Shown here one piece after another: positions 45,851 to 57,671 of a stretch of DNA of 64,000 bases (its first letter is position 1; every line of letters starts with the position of its first letter). The notes under the pieces were generated by a model, which was not told where the DNA came from, did no database searches, and worked only from the letters and a program-made list of their open reading frames with translations. The stretch comes from Turnera subulata (Eukaryota > Streptophyta > Magnoliopsida > Malpighiales > Passifloraceae). Where the stretch lies: assembly GCA_028386065.3 (NCBI GenBank), contig JAKUCV010002334.1, positions 124,001 to 188,000 on the forward strand. The letters run 5' to 3'. A program made the translations under genes and the position numbers.

Positions 45851-46241
45851 TCATATGTTTCATTTTCCTTAAAGATCTGCGGGATCTTTTGGCAATAAGA
45901 CTTCCGGTCTTTGCTGTATTTTCTCTTTTATTGCGTCTTCCAGACGATATGCATTTAAATGCCCATAACAAATTTCTTCCAGAAATTTTAAGGGCCTCCA
46001 ATATTTGTAACATAATTCCAAAATTAAATAAATAAAAGGCTTAAATAAAATAAATAAACATGGGCTTTTATTAATTAGCCCAATTAAAAAAATTAATAAC
46101 CGAAAGATAGATATGATGGGCCTTGTACGAGCCCAAGCAAGACGTAAATGAAATTAAAGCGAGAAATTAAGTGCAATGGGCCTTTTAATAGCCCAATCGT
46201 AATTTAAATAAAAAGATACAATACGCTTACTCGATAAAAAG

Positions 46242-46317
46242 GCGGCTTAGCCGGCCAACAAATGAAATAAGGCGGCTTTGCCGACCAACAAAGAGATAAG
46301 GCGGCTTAGCCGGCCAA
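46242..46317. repeat. Three CGGCTTAGCCG-type palindromes
   Basis: GGCGGCTTAGCCGGCC, GGCGGCTTTGCCGACC and GGCGGCTTAGCCGGCC about 30 bp apart in the copia B leader; not found in copia A. Confidence 0.7.
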
Positions 46318-46380
46318 TACTAAGTAAAGCATAATAATAGAGGGTATGCTTACTCGATAAATCTTTCAGCAATTTAAATT

Positions 46381-46531
46381 CTCCCCCTCTCTTTTTTCTT
46401 CTTTTTCTTTTCCTCTTCTCTTTTTTTCTCTATTTTCCTTTCTTTTTTTTTTCTTTCTTTCCTCTCTTTTCTTTTCTTTTTTTTTTCTTTCCTCTCTCTT
46501 TTTTTTTTCTTCTTTCTATTTTTCTGTTTTT
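46381..46531. repeat. 150-bp polypyrimidine tract
   Basis: Almost only C and T on the plus strand with few interruptions; a homopurine run on the element's sense strand. Confidence 0.85.
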
Positions 46532-46539
46532 TTTAGAAT

Positions 46540-47030
46540 CGGGCCGTGAACATTACCGGCCCAGTTTTTGTTTTTTTTTTCAATGGGCCGAACAGTGCAG
46601 CCCAAACCCAGGCGAACTAGGCCCGCGACCCGTCGTGTCAGACCCGACCCGTCCGGGTCGTCTTCTCCATCTCGCGGGTCGCCCACTGTGGCGAGTTGCA
46701 GGTGGCGGCGGGAACGACGAATGGCGAGGCGTGAGGGAGGAAGGAGGAGCGGCGATCCGGCTGGTGCTCGCAGTGACGCCCGCCGGTGGTTGCAGGTGCG
46801 GCAGCGGGGAGAACAAAGGAGGAGGATCCGGCGGATTAACTCGGGTCGTCGACTTGGCCGTCGGGTCTTCCGCTTTTGGCGGCGCGTCCGGCTGCGAGGA
46901 AGGATGGGGGCGGCGCCGTTCAGTCGGCGACGGCGTGAGGAAGGCGTCGGTGTGGGCGGTGGCGCGAACGGCGGTGCGGATCATCATCGTGTGAACAGTA
47001 ACAGAGGGTGAGGGTGACGACTGCTCATGC
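46540..47030 (-). other. GC-rich leader segment of copia B
   Basis: GC-rich block just inside the 5' LTR, absent from copia A. Long frames exist on both strands (46568-47011 plus, 46580-47119 minus), as expected from composition. The minus-strand frame is Pro/Ser/Arg-rich and shows no family. It may be captured host sequence; unproven. Confidence 0.4.
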
Positions 47031-47134
47031 GCTCTGTTTTTTTTTTCTTCTTCTTCTTCTTCTTTCTTCTCTGTATTTTTTCTGCACTGTGTTTCCTTGC
47101 ATTTCGGGTAGAGACTCATTTCGTGCTGATAACG

Positions 47135-47327
47135 TGTTATAAATAAATTGTTTAATGGAAAGAATTTTTATGAATGAAGGGGATGATGAAGAAGATGGGA
47201 AGATGAAGAAGAGATAGAGAGGAAAAGATGAGCTCGGTTTTTCATTTCACTTCTCTACTATATTTCTGTTATACATAATATATAAGGGAAGGTAGGTAGT
47301 ACAGTGACATCCACATCTTTTATAACA
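47135..47327 (-). repeat. 5' LTR of copia B
   Basis: Same ends as 41256-41448 and flanked by GTATT. Lies nearest the TRM5 gene. Confidence 0.88.
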
Positions 47328-47332
47328 GTATT

Positions 47333-47709
47333 ATAATTATTAAAAAAACTCATGAATTCTATGCATAAATATGACTATAAAAAAAAATATAAAACAGGTA
47401 TATAGAAGTCTGTACAACCTTGGTCAGATTTTGTCTATAGGCAAGATGCTCCAAAAAGAAACACATCTGTAGTCTCATAATCTGCTTAGCTTAGGGGGAA
47501 AAAGAAAGAAAGTAAAGAAGAAGAAGAGGATATTCAATGGCTTAGCTTAGTCTCCCCTAAACCTGCTGAAAAGGCCAAAACCAAACCAAACAAAACAAAA
47601 CCCTATTTCCCGGCAAAAATCCGAGACCCCATTACAACCTTAGCAACCCAAAACGGAAGAAGAAGGCACAAACAAGTACTCTAGAGAAGTTTGTACTATA
47701 ATAGAATCC
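47333..47709. other. TRM5 upstream region
   Basis: About 380 bp with AG-rich text (47505-47530). No convincing TATA box; TTTGTACTATAATAG directly before the ATG is too close to serve as one. Confidence 0.4.
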
Positions 47710-50700
47710 ATGGTCAACAAATTCTTTATCCACCCAAAGTCTCTGCCTTTCACCATCCCTTTACTACTACCCTTCGCCAAACCTTTCCTCCCCAGAACCG
47801 TTTCCGTCTTTTCTCTTCATTCCACGACCGCTCAAGCTCCTAGCTTTGCATCAAAAACCCTCTCTTATGGACCCTCCCTCCAAAAAGGCAAGAACCCATC
47901 TCGCCAATCGCATCAACAACTCGATTCTCAGTCCGAATTGGCCCCTAAACCATGCACCGAAGAAAATCAGAGCGACCCAGGTGAGGAGGAGGATAGTGTG
48001 ATAAACGAGCAGGATTTCGCTCGGGTCTTTGACTTATCCGGGCTCAGGGTCCCTGCAACGCAATGCTTTGCTCTGGAGAGCAGAATCCGGGGCCATTTGT
48101 TAAACTGGCCGCGGATTCGAAACATTGCCAGAGTACCCGGCGATGAAGTGGAAGAGGAGCTTGCCCCATATTTTGGAGCAGGTGAGGAGAAAGAAGGGAA
48201 TACTGATGCTTTGCAGCGAAGGATTTATGGGAGTGCTGAGGGAGATGGTGGACAATTGAGTCCTGTGTTGTACAGGGAGAAGTTGGCCAAGGATTTTAAT
48301 TCGAGGGGGTTTGTAAATTTTAGGAATTTAGCAAAGATTTCGCGGCCGAAAAAGAAGAAGAAGAAGGGAGAGAAAGGAGGAGAGGAGAGGGAGACGAATA
48401 GGAGGAAAGCGAAGAATGAGTTTGCTGCGGTGGAGGTAGTGGAAGAGGTGGAAGGTGGGGAGGATTGGAAGGGTTTGTTGGGGGATGAGTTTGTTGGGAG
48501 GAGGAAATGGAGAGGTTCCACGAGGTTGTTGCTTTTGGATGAGAAGTATGCAGACATGAAGAGTGTGGAGGAGTTACCTCAGGCTATCAAGGTAGCTAAT
48601 ACTATTTTATGATCCTCTTGCAGTCATTTGGTGTTTTCGTCCTGGTTTTCCTTTCCTCATCGAGTCATTTGTTGTTTTAATGCTCTTCAAGTTGCTCTGG
48701 CTTTGTGCTTAAACGCTGTGCCCTGTTTGTATCAGCAGCCTAATATTTTCTGCAATCCAAAGTGGGAGTTTTCAACCTGGTGCACTGTGATTTATATGAG
48801 TTCTACGACTTTATTGTTTTTTTTTTTTTTAGCATCGTGTTTCTATTACATGCACTGTTAAAAGCCGAGAAATTGGGCGGTTGTCAATGTAGTTTCTGTT
48901 TCTGGTAATGTTGGAAAGAATGATTCATGCTTTGTGGAAATATTCTAGTTTCCACCTTCTTCGTGCTTTTAATACTCTTTGTTCTCAATTGCCTCTGATA
49001 CGATGTTAAATGGTTTAAACTTTTCTACTTCTTATCAACCGCTTAATCGTTTTATCCCCCTTCATGTGGCATCAGTTTTGTCTAAGCTTCAGCAAATCTG
49101 ACACTAAACATTTAAGTTTTTCTTAGAATTTATTTTTGCCTACTGCCTTTAACGTTAATGGGTTTCTCTGGTAATCGTCAGTAATTCTCTGATGATTCGT
49201 ATCTATTTCTCCATTTTTCTCTTGATATGAGAAACTTCGGTTTGTGTCAACCCTCACTTGGCAGCCTATATGGCTGTTGTCTCATATAGATACTGCTGCC
49301 TGTCTATATGAGATATATGATATATCATTTATGCACTTGTTATATCTTTTTGTTTGTGATTGTACAGCTAATGCCTTCATCCTCTGCTTTAGGCTGCATT
49401 ACATGAAGCCATGAAAGACGATTCAGCATCTACATTTGAGCTGGTTAATTGCAAGCTGACATTGTTTTATGATTATTGGCAAATGAATGAGGTACTTCTT
49501 AAAATTTCTTAAACTGCATATGAACTAGGTGTTCCTCTGAAAAGATAGTTATGAGTTTTATCCTTTTTTTCTTCTGTATATTCTTTTTATCTTGTTTAGA
49601 TGGTGGAATCATTATTTCAATTGTGCAAGCATTAAATTTTTTTTATAAAGTGTATTTCTATGTGTGGTTGTGAAGGCGTTACCATTAGGTGTCTCCTCCG
49701 ACCACGAAGTCAATAGGAAAGAGAGTAACTATGATAGTAGTGGTTGTTTTCGTCAAATTCATTTCTTTTTAAGGGATTCATATGAGCTCAGTTGTTCGCA
49801 AATGGTGCAAGGTTGTAGCAGTATCTGGGGGAAGTTGAAGTCTTGTTGTAGGATGATTCAAGCTCAATTTTCTTTGTACTTTGTCGTTTAGGCTCAATGT
49901 CTAGGTTGGCTTCTGATCTGAGACGAAAAAGGATATCTTTGAACTATTTTTCAATGTAAGATCTATCCTTTTATTGCTTAGTGGAACGTTCATATACTAG
50001 TAAGTGGCGATTGCTTTGGTGTATAAATGAATGCTACTCAAGTTCAAGTTAACAACCTGAGCTCAGTAAAATAAGTATGACAAACGCTAGCTCAGTTTGA
50101 ACATTACTGTTTCAAAAGATGTGCAGCTTATCATTCCGAAGCGCAGCTTATTACTGGTCTCTCCATATAAGCTGTCTCAAATGTCCGCATGCCCTTGGCC
50201 ATGGGCTGTTGAAATTTTTACTCTTCATTGTCTATAGGAGGATCACTATGCTTTTGATTGCTGAAATGCTGCAAAAATACAAGAATTCTGATATCTATGT
50301 GCTTTCAGATATTGGAGGCCTTGCTACCTAGTAATATGATTGTTCCATCAGCTTTTGAAACTGTTGGGCATATTGCACACCTGAACCTGAAAGATGAGCA
50401 CCTTCCATACAGGAAACTTATAGCAAAGGTACTTGGTTCTGGAAAATTGTATTTTTCCTCTTATGAAATAAACATTTTCCCAGCTAATGTCTATTCTTTG
50501 ACAGGTAATTTTGGATAAAAACAAGCCAAAGATACAAACAGTTGTAAATAAGATTGACGCCATACAAAACGACTACAGAACGATGCAACTTGAGGTTTTA
50601 GCTGGAAATCGATCCCTTGTAACCATGGTGGTTGAGAACGGATTACGATTTCATGTTGATTTGGCAACAGTGTAAGTTCATCTCTGCTGCAAACCGAGTA

Positions 50701-52831
50701 TTCAAGTGAATTGTTTATTGGTTCTTCTGATGTTGGTGAAGAGAGTTATTATAGCAAAGAGAACCCTCTCTCTGGGGTTTCTTCTTCATTGGATACCGTA
50801 ATGTGTGTCATTAAGTTTATGGTGTTATAGTTGTCACCTCACGTCATTATCTTTGAGTGGACAGTCACCAAATAGTCTTTTGACTTCATTTATCGTAGGC
50901 ATCCTTCTAAAATTGTTTGTTTAGCATTCCTAGTATGAAAAGTCGTCCCTTGGCTCTGTTGCATACTATAGTCTATAAGGACTTGCATGCCCACAACTTT
51001 TCTCTTGCTCGCTCTGCAGTTGGTTGAAGTTTCTTTGAACTTCCAGTGTCCCATTTTTTTAAAAACTATTTTCTCCCTCTCCCTTTTTTCTTGTCACTAC
51101 AGAGTTTTATATGGAGTGACTTGGTCCAGTAGTCTATGAATTGGTTTGTTTCAAGATAATCTTAGCAATGAAACGTTTGTAATGTTTACAGACATAACAA
51201 AAATGTTGAAGAGTATTAGAAAGAAAGGGCATGAATACATGGAGAACTTGACATTTGTTTTTTTTTTCTCCACAGATACTGGAATTCTAGGCTTGGAACT
51301 GAAAGGCAAAGACTTCTGGAATCCTTTGCACGCGATGACGTAGTTTGTAAGTTCATATCTTGCTTTATTTGAATCGAAGGAGCACATTGAAAGGTTGAGT
51401 TTTGCTGTGCTATTAGATTACAGGAAAAAATTTATCATTGAAATAAGAAATGAATTTTTTTTTTCTTATTTAAAATAATTCTCCTATACTGTTATCCAAA
51501 TTGTTTCTTGCATTTCAATTGAGACTCTATGGTTATATTTCTTCCCATTATTGTCCATCTACTCTAAGCTTTCTCAGGCACTGTCTACTTTAATTGGCAG
51601 GTGATGTTTTTTCTGGGGTTGGGCCTATAGCCATCTCTGCCGCCAAGATAGTGAAACGTGTATATGCCAATGATTTGAACCCGCATGCAGTTGATTATAT
51701 GGAAAGAAATAGTGTTCTCAACAAGCTTGAGAGGAAAATAAAGGTAGGATATTGCTCCAGATTAAAATGTATCTGTTGCTATTATCATTGATTCCAACCT
51801 AAACAGCACCTTGTGATAGTTGATTTTTTTTTCCCAACATAGTGAACGTTGTTGAATTTTTGGAAGGATGATTACAAAGATAATCTTTGTTTTTAGATTT
51901 GCTAAATCTTATTTTCTCATTAGTATTATAAGTTATACTATAAGTCACCCAGCATAGATAGGGCGAAAGAGTTCTATTGCTCTCGTATATTATCCTGAAG
52001 TGCGTTACGAGTAACTCTGATGTCATTTACTGTGATATGGTGCAATCCTGGGATAGTTTGGTTAGACATCTGGCTGTAAGTTTTTCTTTTGCATGTTCCT
52101 TTATAGATCTTTAACATGGATGGAAGGAGATTCATCAGAGCTATGTTTGCAAGTGAGAAAGCTCAGTCTATCACACAGGTGGTTATGAATTTGCCAAACA
52201 ATGCAGTGGAATTCCTAGGTATGTGGTGATATCTTCTTAAGTTACGTTCTGTTCTTTTTGTTTGTGAAAGTGTACATGTTCCTTGGTTTATGTGTGTAGT
52301 GTGCTGTTGTATACTCTAATAATGTGGCTTGGAGTGTACGTGCCAATGTCCCACTGTTAACATTCTTTTTGACAAATCTGTGTAGGACGCAGTCTTCTTT
52401 TTTTCTCTCTCTCTAAATGTTATCCACCCCTTTAACAGATGCATTCAGGGGGATATTTAGAGACAGGGCCAGCAGGGGAGAGTTTGTATTGCCAATGATT
52501 CATGTTTATGGATTCTCCAAAGCTTCAGATCCAGAATTTGACTTTGATGAGGTCTGCTCTTGATTCTTCTCAGGAATTAATAGCTAGCTTTCTGCCTAGA
52601 TGACGATGGACTTAATTTATAACTTACATTCTTCATAGCTTTCCTGTCGTTTCTGATTCCCTTCTCCTGTGAACAATGTAAATGCAGCGGATACGGATTG
52701 CCCTGACTGAGGTGGCAGTCAACGTGGAAATGCGTAGGGTACGCCTTGTTGCACCTGGGAAATGGATGTTGTGTGCCTCGTTTAGGCTTCCTGCTAGTGT
52801 AGCATATTCAAACACTAGACTAGACATGTAA
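47710..52831 (+). CDS. TRM5: tRNA (guanine(37)-N1)-methyltransferase, TRM5/Met-10 family
   Basis: Uses S-adenosylmethionine to methylate N1 of G37 beside the tRNA anticodon, guarding the reading frame in translation. Nine exons: 47710-48591, 49393-49491, 50309-50428, 50505-50671, 51276-51346, 51601-51743, 52107-52218, 52439-52551, 52688-52831. All phases agree and give 616 residues. Residues 1-60 are rich in Ser, Thr, Pro and basic residues with no acidic ones until later, like an organelle transit peptide (inferred). RVFDLSGLRVPA is near 105, a Lys/Glu-rich segment at 211-250, LPSNMIVPSAFETVGHIAHL near 333-352, the SAM-binding DVFSGVGPIAI at 448-458, YANDLNPHAVDYM soon after, and the family motif NLPNNAVEFLD at 522-532. 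It ends at the TAA at 52829-52831. No break seen. Whether it acts in mitochondria, plastids, cytosol or nucleus is not settled by sequence. Confidence 0.93.
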
Positions 52832-53196
52832 ATATGCTAGATTTGATGCTAGTTTATCATTGTTTTTGTATAAAAATGTATGGTTCATCTAAGTAGCACA
52901 TCACTAATGCATATAACACAATGAATGACCATTATCGAGCACTCAACTACCTTGATTACAAAAAAAAAAAAAAAAAGAAGAAAATCACAGAGATGGAGAT
53001 GGAATACGGGAAGGCATAATCCCCTCACACCTGCTATGCAGGCATTGCAAGGTCTGAGCCTTAGCAGCTCGTCCATTTTTAACTCCTGGAATAGCCAAAC
53101 TATCATTCTTGGTAAATAAATACATAGTAGTTTTAGTCCGTTCCCGCAGCGTCAACGGCTTCATTGGAGGAAAGGAAACTGGTCTACTCCCTTCTT

Positions 53197-53290
53197 CATC
53201 CCAACATCATAAATTATATATCAAAATTAACCTAAAATTATTAGTTTCATCCCAGCATCATAAATTATATATCAAAGTTAACTTAAAATT
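53197..53290. repeat. 51-bp tandem duplication
   Basis: CATCCCAACATCATAAATTA and CATCCCAGCATCATAAATTA begin two near-identical units at 53197 and 53248. Confidence 0.8.
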
Positions 53291-53826
53291 GTATCAAAGA
53301 GTGTGTGCTTGTTTTTTTTTCTCTCTTATATTATGATTTTGTAACAGTGCTTGAACTCGAGCATGCCCTACATCCAAATATAAAACATACAAAAAATCAA
53401 AGTTAACCTAACATTGTAGGCTAATATGCAATGGTAGCAATTTGGGTTCAGATTCGAGTGAACTTCATTTGGAGTTCGTGCTATATAGTGGATCCTATGA
53501 GCATGCTCCTAAGCAACTAAGCACATACCATTAGAATTTTTTTTTTTTTTTAAAAAAACACTTATGTAATTAGCACATAGCACATTGTTATTGACAAAGA
53601 AAGAAGGGGAAAAGAGTTCTCTAATCGTTTTGAAGCATACGAATATATGCATTACTTTCTGTTCGTCCTATTAATTAACACTAGTGTGGAAGAGACACTA
53701 AGTAATGCAAGCCACCAACGGAACCCAAACGAACTCTGAAGCACATTGCTATTAGACATGTTGAAATTGTAATGATGCAGGTCAAGCCATCCTCATATGC
53801 TTGTTGAAGCTATATCTCAGTAGAAG

Positions 53827-53831
<5 letters not shown>

Positions 53832-53857
<26 letters not shown>
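53832..53857. repeat. TA dinucleotide microsatellite
   Basis: About 13 TA units. Confidence 0.9.
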
Positions 53858-54283
53858 GGTCTTTACAAGTCTTCCGGCTCCAAAACCCAATTCCATCTGC
53901 ATTCTCCACTGAACATTCCAATCCTCTCAAATTCATCCAGAACTCAAACCTACTATATATAGGCTTTGGAATCCACATCTGCCTTAATACTATTCTTGTC
54001 AACTTCAAAGCTCCATTGTCCTTGTCCCCTAAATATAGTTCTGAAGCTTAAGGAACTTGGATCCAGAGGTGGCAGTAGAAAACTGGCTACTACTTACCAA
54101 GCAACTCTCGCAGACAGGGATTGCACTCAGATTGTGAGAGTAGGCGAAGCAAACTTCCATGCAACATCGAAGCAACCGTGAAGCGTCAAGTTTTAACATC
54201 CGCACTTGAGGTAGATACTTGACAAGATTATTGTAGCTCAAAATAAGGTGCAGGGATCATGAATGATAAACTATCTAACACAC

Positions 54284-56067
54284 TGTTGGGTGGGTCCAAG
54301 CTCACAAGGACCAAACCTAACTTTTGCCAGGGACTAAAGTGTAAAAGGTGAAAAATTGAGGGATCAAAGTGAAACTTTGGCAAAATATTATTTATTTGAA
54401 TAATTGGTGTGTTTGGGCAGAGTATGCCAGAGAGAAAAGAAAAAAGAGGCAGAGGCTGGGCAGCAAGAAAAGAAAAAAATAGAGAGGAAGAAGAAGGTTT
54501 TCTTCTAATCTTTCAAGCCATGATCGGATGGTGATTTCAAGCTCGATCGTGGTGAAATTTCTGTATGTTGCTCCTGGTCTCAAGCTCTACAAAGTGAATG
54601 GAGTTGATCATTCATAGACTCCATGGTTCTGGTATTTTTTGTATACCCTTTTGTTGAACTTTGTAGTTATTTCTCTCTTGATTAGTTGGAAAAAAATCCA
54701 TCTATATGGTGATGTAGTTGTTGTTGTTGGAGCCAAGACTTGTTGTTCTTGATGTTGAGTTGATGTTGTAGTATTTAGTATGAGCTAGAGATGAACAGTT
54801 GATTGTAAGCCCATTATTGTTGATAGTGGAAGATTGGTGAACTTTGTCTCGTGGTTTTTACTCCTTTTTGGGGGTTTTCCACGTAAATTCGGTGTGTTGT
54901 GGTTGTGTTGTTGCTTGCTGCTCATTACTTGATTGCTAGCATTGGAGTTGTTTTAAATTAATATCTCATTTTGATTACACAAAGAGGGGAAATTGATAGT
55001 GCCAGTGTGTATAATTGGAGTATTTTCCCAACAAAGTGGTAGCGGAGCCAAGTTCATTGATTGTTGGTTTCTTGTGCATATCAAAATGGAGAATAAAGTT
55101 AGCTTGATAAAACTCACTTTATCGAATTACTCTGTGTGGAAGATGTATATGGAGGATCATTTGTACTACAATGATTTGTTTGGGCCTATTGAGTGTGAAG
55201 GCCAAAAAGCTGCAAGTACAAGTGACAAGGAGTGGAACTCTTTGAATAGGAAGACAATTGCTAATATCCGTAAGTGGATTGATGTAAGTGTGGTTCATCA
55301 TGTTAGTCAGATCACAGATGCTTATGAGTTGTGCAGAAGCTGGAAGATTTGTTTGAGAAGCGGAGTGCGCAGAACAAGGCCTTTCTGATTAAAAGACTTG
55401 TGAATCTGAAGTATTCGGATGGGCATGATATGTCAGAGCACTTAAACAACTTCCAAGGGATCTTGAACCACTTGACCACTTTGGGGATAATTCTAGATGA
55501 TGAAGTGCAAGCATTGATTTTGTTGAGTTCTTTGCCAGACAGTTGGGAGACTTTGACAGTATCTCTAAGTAATTCTGCTCGTGCTGTGAAGCTCACTTTA
55601 GATGCAGTGAAGGATAGTGTGTTGGATGAAGCCGCCAGGAGGAAAGAATTGGGGGTTAAGTCCACTGATTCAGAGGCCCTTGTTACAGAGAACAGGGGAG
55701 GAGCAAGAGCAGAAAACCGCATGGGAGGAAACATTCAAAGTCTCGTGACAAGGAGAAAGAATGGAAGCCTAGAGGAAATTCCAAATTCAAAAGTGAGATT
55801 AGATGCTACTACTGTGACAAGCCGGGACATATCAAAAGAGAGTGTAGGAGTTTCAAGAGAGATCAAGAAAAGGGAGAAGGAAAGAAGGTTGCCAAAGAAG
55901 ATTCAAGTGCAGTGGCAATTGATTCTGAGGATGATTCCTTCCTTTTATATGAGGAGGAGAGCATTAATGTTGCACAACAAGAATACAAATGGGTTTTAGA
56001 CAGTGGTGCTTCCCGACATGTCACACCTTGTAGAGAGTTCTTTAGTACCTACAAGAGTGGTGACTTT
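54284..56067 (+). mobile_element. 5' part of copia retrotransposon C
   Basis: 5' LTR 54284-55033 (750 bp, TGTTGGG...CCCAACA ends), primer-binding-like TGGTAGCGGAGCC at 55037-55049, then gag and the start of protease. The element stops at 56067 where a SIRE-type LTR begins; the rest may lie beyond the window, on the far side of the SIRE insertion. Confidence 0.8.
55086..56067 (+). pseudogene. Copia C gag-protease, frameshifted and truncated
   Basis: The ATG at 55086 gives MENKVSLIKLTLSNYSVWKM, the start of a UBN2-type copia gag. A one-base shift near 55336 moves to SAQNKAFLIKRLVNLKY and LSSLPDSWETLTVSLS. A second shift near 55725 leads to the zinc knuckle CYYCDKPGHIKREC (about 55803-55845) and the protease start KWVLDSGASRHVTPC (55987-56031) with its catalytic DSG. 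Both shifts and the cut at 56067 make it dead. Confidence 0.85.
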
Positions 56068-57671
56068 TGAAAGATCGGAAAGGCTAAGCTAGAGGGGGGT
56101 GAATAGCTTTAGACCTAAGACTGAAAATATTTGCAGGAAATAAAATGCGGAATTGAAAGAATGACACAAGGGATTTTTATATTGGTTCACACACAACTAA
56201 TTTGTGGCTAATCCAGTCCTTCAAGGTTCACTTGAAGAGTTCACTATCTACCATTAAGCTTCCGGGTGCTTAACAAACCGTTTACAACCTAGGAATTCTA
56301 ATCACAAGAATCCTACACACTTGCTTGAAGATACCTCACTTCAAGACTTCTCTCAAGGAAAGAAAATCACTCTTCCTACGAGTAGCTACAAGGGAACAAA
56401 CCTCCCTTTCAGTGTATGAACAAAACTACAAAGATTACTCAGACAAAAGCTCTCTCAAGAGTGGGTATGAGTTACAATTAAGCACTAATAAGGCAACTCT
56501 CAATAATCTCAAAGGAATTGGCTCTTTAAACTTGAATGATTGTTTTGCAATGAATGATGAATGAATAGAGAGTTGATTGGTTAATAATCAGAGCTGAAAA
56601 TACTCAATTTATAGCTCTGAAAAGTAATGGAGCCGTTTGAAATGCACCCAAGAAAATACCGTTAAACAAAGCATAGTGGGTGCTGAAAAGTTGTCTGCTC
56701 AACGGCTAAAACATCGATGTTTAAAGGTAGAACATCGATGTTTTGCCCATTAAATTTGAATTTTGGGCTAACGGTAACTAAAACATCGATGTTCTCCATC
56801 CCAACATCGATGTTATTTTGATTATGTGAAAATGAGATGAAAACTGTTCTGTGAAGAACATCGATGTTTTCATTCCAACATCGATGTTATTTTGCTTCTT
56901 GCGAAAAATGATTGAACCTGAGCATTTGAAGAACATCGATGTTATGGAATAGAACATCGATGTTTTGCTTATGCAAAAATGTTTTCAAATGCAACGGTCA
57001 TGAGAACATCATTGTTTGGGAAGCCAACATCGATGTTCTTAGCCTTCTACCAACATTTTGGAAAAATGGTTGAAACCAAGAACATCGATGTTTGGGATTC
57101 CAACATCGACGTTATTTGCCTACTGCCGTTTTTGAAAAATTGTTCAAAGGTAGGACACATCGATGTTTAAATCATAACATCGATGTTATTTTGGCTCGGC
57201 AAAATCAAATTGAAACTGACCAATATGGAACATCGATGTTACAAATGGGAACATCGATGTTGTGACTAGTTTTAAAAGTAACGGTCACTAGAACATCGAT
57301 GTTTGGGATGCCAACATCGATGTTATTTGTCTACTGCCAAATTTTGGAAATCGTTGAAGAAATCACAACATCGATGTTTTAATTACAACATCGATGTTTT
57401 GGCACTTCTGCCAAATTTTGAGAAAGACTTGAAAACACAGAACATCGATGTTTTTGGGCACAACATCGATGTTATTGACTCAAAATACGATTTTATGACT
57501 GAAAGCATGCTATGAAATGTATGAGTGAAATTTGTTTTGTTTGAGCCAATGCCTTAAGAGAAGTTGAGTGTTTTACCTTGTACAAATGGGTCCTAACTTC
57601 TCTTGCTCTTCTTTGCACTTCAACTCTTGATCATATCTTCACTTGAATTCTTGATCACTTGGGTTGAGTAC
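56068..57671 (-). repeat. 3' LTR of SIRE-like element
   Basis: About 1.6 kb. On the plus strand it starts TGAAAGATCGGAAAGGC and GAGGGGGGTGAATAG and shares TGCGGAATTGAAAGA, the CACTTGAAGA segments and the palindrome array with 62786-64000. The right end is set by the polypurine tract at 57669-57680. Frames inside (56325-57515) are not genes. Confidence 0.75.
56710..57473. repeat. Array of 22 AACATCGATGTT palindromes in 11 pairs (3' LTR)
   Basis: Start positions: 56710/56731, 56782/56803, 56857/56877, 56932/56953, 57005/57026, 57081/57102, 57156/57176, 57229/57250, 57292/57313, 57367/57387, 57441/57462. Within-pair spacing is 20 or 21 bp each time; pair-to-pair spacing is 72-76 bp except one of 63. 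Three copies have one changed base (57005, 57102, 57156). Confidence 0.97.

Larger units (their letters stand above)
41256..47327 (-). mobile_element. Copia retrotransposon B, full length
   Basis: Short LTRs of 193 bp at 41256-41448 (3') and 47135-47327 (5') differ at roughly ten positions by eye. Target duplications are GTATT at 41251-41255 and 47328-47332. On the minus strand the primer-binding-like CGTTATCAGCACGA follows the 5' LTR (47134-47121) and a polypurine tract (CCAAGGGGGAG) precedes the 3' LTR (41449-41459). The interior matches copia A (integrase, RT and RNase H remnants about 41460-43750, hairpin arrays, antisense endonuclease ORF), but the LTRs are different and it has an added GC-rich leader. 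It ends 382 bp upstream of the TRM5 start codon. Confidence 0.88.
52832..54283. other. TRM5 3' flank and intergenic DNA
   Basis: Contains an A run (52961-52976), a 51-bp tandem duplication (53197-53290) and a TA microsatellite (53832-53857). 53860-54180 has short frames on the minus strand with no family I can name. Confidence 0.5.

Noticed and set aside
46568..47119. Frames of 147 and 179 codons near the copia B leader
   Set aside because: GC-rich stretch gives open frames on both strands; low-complexity residues and no conserved motif, so kept only as a possible capture.
53860..54240. Possible disease-resistance gene fragment on the minus strand
   Set aside because: Only short frames with loosely Leu-rich text; no NB-ARC or clear LRR motif could be pointed to.
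56710..57473. Regularly spaced palindromes looking like a CRISPR array
   Set aside because: Plant nuclear DNA, 12-bp repeats in pairs with unequal short spacers, and duplicated in both LTRs of a retrotransposon; no cas genes.
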